The translations under genes were made by a program, and so were the position numbers. A model generated the notes under the pieces. That model made no database searches. It worked only from the letters and a program-made list of their open reading frames with translations, and was not told the DNA's origin. From Aurifilum marmelostoma (Eukaryota > Ascomycota > Sordariomycetes > Diaporthales > Cryphonectriaceae), in NCBI GenBank assembly GCA_027559495.1, contig JAMXSV010000006.1, positions 186,001 to 250,000 on the forward strand: a stretch of DNA of 64,000 nt, in the 5' to 3' direction. Shown one piece after another: positions 55,093 to 64,000 of the stretch (positions within the stretch are counted from its first letter, which is position 1; each line of letters starts with the position of its first letter).

Positions 55093-56545
55093 CTAATCAG
55101 ACGACAGGGCCCTTCCATTCGGCTTCCATGATCCAAAAGTCCGATCCGGGGGCTGGTTTCCCCCCTTGAAATGGAAGCCCGGGTCAGCATCCTCGAACAT
55201 CTTGGCCCACTCGGCCATCTCGCGATCACTCGAGTTGCAGAGGAGGTGCATAATCATGATGCCGGTTCGCAGGGCACCCTGCTGTTGCTTTGGAACCTCA
55301 TCAGACGTCGGGACAACCATATCGTCAAGGATGATCTTGGCGCCAGGCTTGAGCGCCGGAATGAGGTTCCGCAAGATGCGCACGGCATACTTGTCGGACC
55401 AGTTGTGGAAGATGGCGCGGAAGAAGTAGACATCGGCATGGTGCACGGGCTGCGGCGTCATAAAGTCGTAAGCCATATATTGGACGCGGTCCGCAACATC
55501 GGCCGGTCTCTGTCTCTCAGCCTCTTTGATAACCGCCTCATCGAGGTCCTATACTCTGTCAGCTTTTCAGGTTGCTTTTTAGAATCTTCATACTTCAACT
55601 GAACGCATCATAGACTCGGCAGACAGACCTGAACGACGAACTCTAAGGACGGATAGCTGCGGGCAAGAGCGCACGAGATGGCACCGTGGGAGCCACCGAC
55701 GTCGACAATGGTCGCACCTTTGGGGAGCTCGCCCCAGGGGTAGCCATGAACGACATGATGGGCTTCGAGGCCAGGCCGGCGGGAGTAGAACCTCATCACA
55801 TCCGCGAACCGCTGCAGGCGGTCTGGGTGCTCAGACAGGTAGTTCCAGATCCCGTCCCCCCCGTGGGCCAGCGCAAACCCTGTCTCGTTTGGCTCTCCCG
55901 AGTCGGGCCACCTTTCCATGGCCTCGCATGTGTGGTACGCGCCGGCCCAGCTCTCTTCTGTCTTCCACGCCACCCACTGGCGGAGGAGCCTGTCTTCCGC
56001 CAGCAGGCGCGACGCAGCTGTGTGCGTGACCACGCCCGGCCGGGGCTCGTCGAAGATGTGTTGTGCTATGGCCAGCCGCAGCAGTCTTCGCATGTGCGTC
56101 TCGCCTATGCCAGCAACTAAGGCAAGCTGCGCAAAGGTTACCTCCTCGCCGACAGGGACGGCCTGAGCCAAACCGAAGCGGAATATGCCCTGGAGGCCAA
56201 CCAGTTCGGTGGGCTACCTTATTGTCAGAAAAGAAAGCAGCATCAAAGGTTTTTTTTTTTTTTTTTTTTTTTTTGAGTTTCCTGTAAGATTCAATCACTC
56301 ACATTGAAGGCTGTCAAGTATTGAGCCGGCCCCTGCATAAGTATGCGCAGCTCCTGGCAATCGTGGACGACTGTCTGCCGCGCGGCTTCGATATCAGGTT
56401 CCGCATCGGGAGGTACCAATGACTTCAGGGGACCAGTGTGGTCAAATGAGGGCAGAGCAAGGTTATTCTCAATGTAATACTTCTTAACCTTTGCTGTGTT
56501 CGCTGCGATGCGGGTCGCCAGCTCGGCGATATCTGCAGTCCCCAT
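55093..56545 (-). CDS. SAM-dependent O-methyltransferase (COMT type)
   Basis: Fungal O-methyltransferase of the plant caffeate/hydroxyindole type; transfers a methyl group from SAM to a hydroxyl of a small aromatic molecule, substrate unknown. Exons (minus): 56545-56303, 56213-55629, 55548-55093; 427 residues. The N-terminal helices MGTADIAELATRIAANT are the dimerisation part. Residues near 90-130 form a winged-helix (FRFGLAQAVPVGEEVTFAQLA). The SAM loop is ATIVDVGGSHGAISCALA. The catalytic His is in FRAIFHNWSD. Lid residues NSSDREMAEWAKMF follow. Intron 1 (56214-56302) contains a T-run of about 25. No frame break. No synthase gene is near, so it is not assigned to a pathway. Confidence 0.92.
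56250..56274. repeat. T-run in an O-methyltransferase intron
   Basis: About 25 consecutive T on the plus strand (A on the coding strand) within intron 1 of the O-methyltransferase. Confidence 0.85.
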
Positions 56546-59500
56546 ATTGATAGCGAGGTCTGTCTAAGGCGGCCAATGGCCGACACTGATTGTATGTTTA
56601 GATGGTGACGTGGTTGAACACGGAGGTACAACTGTCAATATTGACATACATAGGTAAGGAGAGGGAGGGTCTTGTTGAGACGAGATACTTTGGGATACAA
56701 CAGTTAAAGTAGGAGGGTTCTCGGGGATGGATATTAGCACAGAGGCGACGCTATCAGACTGCTTCTTTAGGTTTTTCCTCGGGTTTACATAGGTCATCTA
56801 AAACAGATGATTATCTGTAAACCTTGCCGCGAAAGTACAGCCCGGGACGTAAGCGGTGAGAAGTACAACGCAGGGAAGGGACGAAAAGTACCAAGCACTC
56901 ACTATCTATCGACGCAAAGGCGGGGTCTCTCTAATGTTGTATTCCTATTAAGATTATCGTTAGAACATTGGGCAGTTTATGATGTTCCGTCACATCTCAG
57001 CCTTCCCAAGGGTTCTCATGCACTGGGCAAAGTGTATGAGTCCTCAAAGTACCCAGTGCTTAGGTTTTGGGTATATTCCTAGAAGGCTCTTGGACCGGTC
57101 TGAGTGGTCTGCTCTCCGCACTGATATAGAGGTTTGGAACGAGGGATAATTGCTGTGCACAAGACCATTTGACTGTGCTCACATCTGGACAAAATCATGA
57201 TTTTCATCGTCCACGGGTCCTGGCTGGCATCCACGAGCACAGTTCAGACAACGTCTCTGAATGGAAATAGGTCAGATCTCGAAAGAATGTGGAAGAACCA
57301 GGAAAGCCAAATGCAATAAGCTCCGCGAAAGTTTGGAGATGCAAAAAGACCCTGGAGTTCCGCGTTGATAGAAGCAAGTCGTGAACATACTTTGAATATA
57401 AACATAAGTTTTCTTGACTAAAGCGTAATAATCCCTACAATCATACAATTCAGGATTCTTAATATTCAAACAAGAATCTTGGCAGTATGCATGATATATC
57501 ATAAGACTTTCACGAAATCACAGAGCTCTCGAACGAAACTTGAATTTTCCCTTTATCCCCCGCCCCCCGGTTTTACTTTCCACTTCCTTTTCGTCACTTC
57601 CGCTTTTCTTTCTTTTTTTCTTTTCTATTCGACCAAATCTTCGCGATATGGAGTCCCTACCTCGAAATGTAACCTTGATATCGTCGAGCTGGCCCGCGGT
57701 GCCATGCCGCTACTGTTCCGAGATTTCCGCCAACATACGTTGACCTCAGTCGTGTCTGGGACAGCCCTACATTGCACTCAAGCCTACATGGTGCTTACGC
57801 ACATGGTACACGCCCTAGAATACCAGAAGATGACATTCCTGCTCCCGGAGTTGGTTACAATAGCTGACCTGGTTATTTGCAGAGCATACTCTAGGCGCCC
57901 AGTGAGGGCTATAATTATAATACAAGATAGCCGACCAGCAAGCGGAACGCAATGCTCCCTCCAATGTGCAACCTCGCACCAGTCACGAATATAGATATTC
58001 AATCGAGCTAATGGTCTACTATGCATTCATCAGACGGAGGAACTTACGCTTGTAGTTCGTCGGGACCACCTAGGCAAGGTTGGCAGTCCAAAGAAAAGTA
58101 GGGTAGTGTACAGTCCATGGCTGCCGATCTGGCTGAGAATAGGATGAGGCTGAGGATAGGATGAAAGTCTGTCACGGACTCAATGTCGTTTTTCTGATCA
58201 TACCTAAATGACTTCACCCCTAGGTATCTGATTAATGTTGACAACACGAGCAACTCTATTTGTGTGTCATTCTCCCTTGAGCAACATTATCTTGATATTC
58301 TTGGCTGTTATCGAGAAACAGTCTCCAACCCAAATACAGTGATACAGGAGTTTCCTGATCGATATTCGATATCTTATTATGAAGAAGTATCAGACACACT
58401 TCATCTCGTCATGCATCATGAGATTCATACCATGAGCGTGATCGGACTAGATGAGCAAGCTCTATCATGGGCATTGATATCGTCTTCACAATACACCCCA
58501 CGCTGGCCCACTAAAGGAGCACCAAAAGTCAAGAAACAGTCACCTGCACACACCACTGGCACCGGGTCGTCTTGGACGAAAGTCAGAGTCCGATGTAAAG
58601 ACGTCCACACCCGAGTCCAAGGCTGGATCGTGTTCTCAATCTCGCAACGGCAGCTCTAGCTCGAAAAGGTCTCATCAGTCTGCAGGTGGAGGGAGAACGA
58701 CACGAGAGTAACGGTATTGGATTCTGGAGCACCTCTCCGAAACCGAAAGACACGGAGTGGTCGGGTAAGTACTGGGTGGTATGGTCCCATTGGCTGAGCA
58801 CAGCGACTTAGAAATAGCCACAGTAGACCGAATCTTATCGCGGCAAGCCATCTGCGTCTGTATCTGAAGGAACCTCAATAGACCTAAGTGATTGAGGAGC
58901 AAGCTCTCGCAACGGCACATCGGCTCGAACAGACACAGCCCGTGACGACCATTCGTCTTCTGCATCACGAAATTCATCGGAGTTCGTCGACCTTTGCTTT
59001 CACCATTGAAATAATTTATCACCCTAATATCCGACCTACAGTATTGATGTCCCAGGAGTCCAGGGGAAAGAAGGGAGCTGGTTGACAGAACGCACCAAAG
59101 CGCAGGGCCCCAGGGGAAGTCAATGCATCTTCTATGTACAGAGGTAAGGACAAGTTCGTACGCAGCTGACAAGTACAACTGGAGTTACGGGACGTCCTCT
59201 CATAGAGATGACTATAGTCATTGGTATTCGAAACCAGTACATAAGTAACAAAAACAACAATATGTACTACGGCTGTTGTATAAAGGTTAGGCTAGCATAT
59301 ACTGGCACGCTATCTGAGCTGCTTTTCGTTCGTCATTACACAACTCGAAAGCGGAAGATAGATGGTGAGATTATCAGAGATGTCGAGAAGTAGGAGCATT
59401 GGAAACAAGCTGTGCTTGGTGAGAAAGCAAAGTTGTAGAAGGGCTGGCTAGGCAAAGGGGCAAAGCAGAAAAGAGCAGACCGTAAAGGCTCCTTGAATGC

Positions 59501-59978
59501 TGCTTCCTAGGTGTTGGAAAGTCACCTCAGGCATTGGCACAATGTAGAGTGTAAGTAAATCTCAGTCATCGCTTGTCTGAAGCCAACAATCAGTCAGTCT
59601 ACTTTATGGACTGGGAGTTGTAACACGAGGTGTATTGTGACTGTCCAAGAACACTTAGGAACAGAACTTCTCTTGTCAGTTGAAGGCTGACTCTAGGGAT
59701 TTCTGCAGTAATCAAGTCCCCCATACCTCGTCTTCTGTGTCGTTTTCAATTCACGATCTCCTTTTTTTTCATTTTATTCAATGTCTAACAGAGGGTGAAG
59801 GCTGAGGGTTGTTCCAATTTTGTTCCTTGTTCCCTCCTTTCGCAGCAACAGAGAACAACTACATGGAACAGAGAGAAGGAGAAACAAAAAAATAGAGGAG
59901 ACAGAGTGCGTCTGCACAAATCCCGGGAAAAAGATATCTCACAAATGCTGGAACAGACATCAAGAAAAAAAGGAAGAT
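56546..59978. other. 3.4 kb gene-poor stretch
   Basis: I see no supported gene. A pyrimidine-rich, promoter-like tract (57540-57640) precedes a 31-codon ATG frame at 57649, MESLPRNVTLISSSW, which stops at once and could be a decayed gene start. Composition is AT-richer than the gene blocks, and short frames are scattered on both strands. No repeats of clear structure. Confidence 0.4.
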
Positions 59979-60077
59979 GGTCCCGGAGAGGATCGAACTC
60001 GCGACCTTCGCATCACAGATATTTCCTCATCTGAGGAATTATTAGTACGACGCTCTAACCAGCTGAGCTACGGGACC
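59979..60077 (-). tRNA. tRNA-Ile (anticodon AAU) with intron
   Basis: On the minus strand the 99-base sequence folds as a tRNA. The acceptor arms GGTCCCG and CGGGACC pair fully. The D-arm is GCTCAGCTGGTTAGAGC. The anticodon stem TCGTA pairs with TGCGA around loop C-T-AAT-A-A. The T-loop is TTCGATC. A 26-base intron sits in the canonical place, one base 3' of the anticodon, and contains a self-complementary TTCCTCA/TGAGGAA hairpin. The mature length is 73. The T-stem GCGAG/CTCTC has one mismatch (C against T), so a slightly degenerate copy is possible. Anticodon AAU (read as IAU) decodes AUU/AUC. Box A- and B-like internal promoter elements are present. Confidence 0.92.
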
Positions 60078-61440
60078 AGCTCTGGTTGTGATTGTTGAAA
60101 ATTTCAACTCGGAATAGGATCTATGTATGCAGAATCTGCAGCACTCCAGGGCTAAGTGGCCCTGGTGTGGACCCCTTCCAGTCTGGTGGGCCCCGTCGGG
60201 AATGAAAAGCGAGAAGTAGATGCACGGGTTACTAGGTACACCCCTCTTGACCAGATCTGATATTCACACTGTAGCTGCTAATCTGTATAAAATGACTAAG
60301 TCTTTTATCATATGCTACTACGTATTATCCTTTTGAAAAAAAAAAAAAAAAAAAAGGGTAAAGCCGTTACTTTCATGGCACGGGACTTCGGAAATCAGCA
60401 AACCTTGGCATGAGTGACGCAAGAGTGCTATGGTAAGCGAGCATAAGAGCCGGCCGGGTATCGCACGGCACAGGCCGTGATCCGACATATCCTACATAAT
60501 ATACACAAATATAGAAATTGTCACATGCGAAGGGGGAAAAAAGACAAGGGCAAAATTTTGAAAAGCCTGAATATATGAAAGGAGGAGGAAAAAAAAAGGA
60601 AATAGCACAGGGTTCAAGTTTTCCTCCCCACCTTCCAAGGACCATGACTCGCATTGTCATAGATACGGGGAGATATAACATATATCCAGGTTCATTAATA
60701 TATGTATTTGCGTATGACTTTGGGACCCCCAGCTGATCAATCACTTTTTCAGAGCCCAACGCCGCTCGTATTTGTAGAAAATACGATGCGATAAATAACA
60801 AACCTGCATATATAGTCAATAGTTTCCTGCAGTGCGATGATGATCTGCCAATTCCTCCCACTTTGTGTTGTTAAGTCCTCTCGGGGCGGGTGGGTTGTGG
60901 TGGTGCCGTTGGGACCCTTGATGCGGTACCACACCACTGGAGTCTATCTAATATCTCCTCATCCTAGGAGATGATGTTGGTGGCGGCGGCGGCGGCGGCT
61001 GTGGGTATCTCTCTGTTATTTTCTCTCTTTTTTTTATTTATTTGCCGCACGCCACCGGATTCTTGGAACGCCAGGGTCTCGGAACTCGCACTCGCTTTCC
61101 AGGGTGCTGGGAACACCCCCGAATACGAAGAGGAGTCTGCAGGGAAACTTGCAAGGAGTCGGACGGACGTGGGACGTGAGAGGGATAACAGACTGCCGTT
61201 TGTACCGTAGGTCCTAGCGCTCGAACACAGGACATATGTTGGACTATAGTAGCAATTACGGGACAGGAACTAGATCACAACCGATAATAAAACCTTCACA
61301 AGAGACAAAGGCAGAGGGTGCCAAACTTAAGGATAAACTAACAGAAGTCTCACCATTATGGTTACCAAGCACGCAGCCCTTGCCTGTTGCCCGTTGTCTC
61401 CTGCACAAGGGTGCAAGGGTTTCTTTTTTTCCTTTTTTTT

Positions 61441-61457
61441 GGGGGGGGGGGGGGGGG
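61441..61457. repeat. G17 mononucleotide run
   Basis: Seventeen G directly after a T8 run; it is followed by AGGGG. A candidate G-quadruplex-forming tract. Confidence 0.85.
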
Positions 61458-61680
61458 AGGGGCCATACTCGGCTGTCGCGACATGACCATGAATTCTCCG
61501 CCGCGCCGTATTTCCCTCCGAGATGTCGAGTGGTTCGATTCCTGGAAATAATCCGCCCTTCCCCAGGACCAATAGTTGGAATATAAGGTTCGGAGAGTTG
61601 GGAAGAAGGAGGGGTGATTCGAGCAAGGTAGAGGTAGATCATACTACGTAGTACCAAGGGCGTATGTCGGAGATGCGATT

Positions 61681-61694
61681 GGGGGGGGGGGGGG
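61681..61694. repeat. G14 mononucleotide run
   Basis: Fourteen G, 223 bases after the G17 run, followed by TGGG. Confidence 0.85.
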
Positions 61695-61812
61695 TGGGAG
61701 CCGGCTGCGATACTGTCAACAACGTGGGAGGCGGGGTATAATCAAATCTGCCGTCTGTAGTAATATTCCAGGACAAGTGCCGTGCCGTGCTGTTCACTGA
61801 CACGATTTTTTT

Positions 61813-61830
61813 GGGGGGGGGGGAGGGGGG
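61813..61830. repeat. G11-A-G6 tract
   Basis: Third G-tract within 400 bases, again preceded by a T7 run. Confidence 0.85.
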
Positions 61831-62921
61831 TTGTGGGCGGCCCAAGCCAAACAAGTCTTTCTCTTACTTGTAACTCCCCACACATACAACGTGTACTGCG
61901 GTACACATATGATTCCTTTCCCCCGCCACTTCAAGGATCTAGGATCTGCGAACAAAGTTGGTCTACGCGAGATTGGCGAGTGGATGTTCCGGTGAGGGTT
62001 CAATATCCATATCCACAGGGTTCCCTAACTGAAATGATGGCGGATAAGGCTGTTGGTACCGGCTGGATCGCGGGTGATCAGATGTCGGGAGGGGATCCTT
62101 GGGGGTTGTTGGGTCTGAACATGTCGATAGTGTCGCAATTGACGTGGAGCTGGCCGAGCCAATATTCTTCTATAAGATGTGTACCATAGTATGTATAGTA
62201 CATCAAGTGTACATAGTTACCTTTTTTTTTTTTTTTCAAGTACATCGCTATAAGGCCCGAATTGGGAGCAACGGACTGTCTCAGAGAAACAGGAGTTTGC
62301 GAGGCCCTGACTCTAATCCTAGCAATAGCAAGCTGTATTATAAGGCCAACTTGATATCAAGGAAACGGCAGGACCTTGCAGGGGACATTCTTGCACTCGC
62401 ACTGGACTCTTTACGTGCTGCACTGCATGAGTTGGATCCTTCCTGATGAGGGCCCACGGGGTCAGGCACTATACTACTACTTACTATGTACTCCTGCTGG
62501 AACCCAGGTATCGTCTGGGAGGGCATAGGTACCTCAGCAGAGCCCAAAGTCTCTGTCCTGCGCCCCTCAGAATTTCCTGTTTGGCAGTAGTACACATATG
62601 TAGCGAGACGCCTACGACCTTGTCCGAAATCACCCACCAGTACGTACCGTGTGGACTTGATCGACGGCAACGTCTTGGCCTGCAAGTGATATGCAAGCCC
62701 GTCGAAGATCATCACGGCCGTTGGAACCGGAACGAGTAGCCTGTCATCAAAGATTGGACTGTCCTCAGCTATGGAGGGTAAAAATTGGTAGCAGTTGCAC
62801 AGCGGCGCGTTCTTTGAGATTCTTTGAACTCAAACTGGTTTCCCCTTCCCTTGCCTCAGAATGCCGATACCCTCAATCACTTCCAAGACCGTTTGACATC
62901 TTTGCGTCTCCTGTAGTTCGA

Positions 62922-62943
62922 TATATATATATATATATATATA
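62922..62943. repeat. (TA)n microsatellite
   Basis: About eleven TA units in the spacer downstream of the transcription-factor gene. Confidence 0.85.
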
Positions 62944-63373
62944 AATACATGGTGAATATAAATCAACAGATGAGATGATTAGAGAAGAGAAGAGAAAAAA
63001 AAAAAAAGAAATGGAACAAAAAAACCCAAAGATTTTGATGGTATCGCGTTTTCAATGGATCGGAGCAAACCTTTCCGTCCGAAACCATGCTCCCACATGC
63101 TCGACCCCGGAATGTCCCAAGGCAAAGGAATAGGAAATGCAAGACAGACAGACTGTAACGCCAAAACATCCGAACACCTGCCAATTAGTCTGTGTATGTA
63201 TCCTTTCTGCTCCGCTTCGTGCTCTTCAATTAGCTTCTTTTTGAAAATGGTGATGAGATCAATACCGCGCAACATTACCAGACCGTTAGTGACAGGGTAC
63301 AGGAGTTGTCACGTGGTCGATATTTTTGCCTTCCGAGAAAGGTTGGACAGCAGGGCATGCTCTTTTGCTCGTT

Positions 63374-64000
63374 TCACCTCCGCGCATCGTAATCCCAACT
63401 CCTCTTCAGCCCGCCCTCGTACACACTGGCCACAGATTCTTGCCACATGGTGGGTGTAATAAAGGTCTGGATGGGAGGAGCCGAGTACTGAGTATGCGGC
63501 GAAATTTGCTGGGCCGCTGCCGCCGCGGCGACCGAGGGGACGGTAGCATGTACGTGTTGGATGTCTTGAATTGTTGGGACTTCGGCGGCACCTGAATTTG
63601 GAAGACTTAGAGAGCTGCTCGAAGGTGGAGCACCCGTTACAGGTGTTGACTGAGCAGATGGCGTACCGAATGAAGAGTTCCATTGACTTGAAGAGGTAAG
63701 GTGTTAGTCGAGACGATAACGCCATCGGAGAGCGAGGAAATAGACAAGAGGATTGGATTACTCACTCAAAGATCCGTGTCGGGTTCCAGCCCGTGCTACC
63801 GTCTGTCGCCATGGACATAGACGGCTGTAGAGCCGGGGCCTGGGTAGCACTGGCTTGTGTGGCAGCCGAAGTGGCCATCATCGCGAGTGACTGCGCAGCT
63901 GGAGAGTCACTCTTCAAGTCCACAGGGCCCGCTGAAATGGGCGGCGTGATTGGATGCTGGCCGGGGTAACTGACTTGGGAATGTTGGACGGCTCCCTGCG
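63374..64000 (-). CDS. C-terminal end of a large fungal transcription factor (partial)
   Basis: The gene enters from the right edge on the minus strand. Exons seen: 64000-63766 (partial) and 63686-63374, with intron 63765-63687 (GTGAGT donor, TTCAAG acceptor). The junction restores GWNPTRIFDQWNSSFGTPS, a conserved tail block. The last residues TFITPTMWQESVASVYEGGLKRSWDYDARR are the closing signature I associate with the FarA/CTF1-beta class of Zn2Cys6 regulators of fatty-acid and cutin use. The zinc cluster itself is outside the window, so the class is from memory of the tail only. The visible part is Gln/Ser/Pro/Ala-rich as in activation domains. No frame break. Confidence 0.72.

Larger units (their letters stand above)
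60078..63373. other. 3.3 kb gene-poor stretch with extreme G-tracts
   Basis: This is the downstream region of the minus-strand transcription factor and of the tRNA. It includes an A19-type run (about 60337-60356); G17 at 61441-61457, G14 at 61681-61694 and G11 at 61813-61823; a T-run near 62223-62236; and a TA repeat (about 62922-62943). A 79-codon frame at 60971-61210 with a hydrophobic N-terminus is too weak to call. No gene seen. Confidence 0.45.

Noticed and set aside
18593..56545. A secondary-metabolite cluster (monooxygenase, enoyl reductase, O-methyltransferase)
   Set aside because: The genes are 21-36 kb apart, separated by housekeeping genes, and no PKS, NRPS or terpene synthase is present.
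58264..58659. 131-codon frame
   Set aside because: It lacks an ATG at its start and shows no similarity.
60971..61210. 79-codon frame with a hydrophobic N-terminus
   Set aside because: The hydrophobic part comes from a GGC repeat and a T-run; the rest has no family and there is no leader evidence.

Overview
The window is nuclear DNA of a filamentous ascomycete (Pezizomycotina, probably Sordariomycetes). The reasons are short GT-AG introns of about 43-160 bases with CTNA(A/C)-type branch sites, strongly GC-rich third codon positions, long cytidine/thymidine leaders, and families typical of these fungi: a GPI-type phospholipase B, an AgdA-type GH31 alpha-glucosidase, a ToxD-like enoyl reductase and a fungal transcription factor. 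I could not fix genus or species. I rebuilt gene models by hand from reading frame, splice consensus and family conservation, because most genes are spliced.

Left block (0.4-20.1 kb): a NOG2/NUG2 GTPase for 60S ribosome assembly, a vacuolar-type Ca2+/H+ exchanger with a 16-base microexon and a very long acidic loop, a SPRY-domain protein, a major facilitator transporter (minus), a secreted alpha-glucosidase, and a FAD-dependent monooxygenase (minus). Several of these carry runs of a single amino acid.

Centre (20.1-28.3 kb): an 8.2 kb stretch without a convincing gene, including a CpG-poor, CA/TG-rich block near 20.6-21.7 kb. It leads into a caspase-like gene whose N-terminal half has a truncated zinc-cluster motif.

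Right-centre (31.1-56.5 kb): phospholipase B (minus), TMA23 and RPA43 (both nucleolar ribosome-synthesis factors, in tandem), two medium-chain reductases in tandem, importin KAP120, the purine enzyme ADE6 (minus), a thioredoxin-fold protein divergent from ADE6, a small mitochondrial-type membrane protein, and an O-methyltransferase (minus). The right end (56.5-64 kb) is gene-poor: one intron-containing tRNA-Ile(AAU), extreme G-tracts, and the C-terminal end of a large transcription factor running off the edge.

A striking feature is at least ten single-base frame breaks, each inside or at the edge of a G/C homopolymer of 4-7 bases. They affect NOG2, SPRY, the transporter, GH31, one reductase and ADE6. 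Two of these genes are probably essential or conditionally essential, so consensus sequencing error is the simplest reading, although other large genes (KAP120, PLB, RPA43) are clean. I found no secondary-metabolite backbone gene, no complete transposon, no CRISPR and no rRNA. No previously undescribed multi-gene system could be demonstrated; the caspase-like protein with a half zinc cluster is the most interesting single gene.
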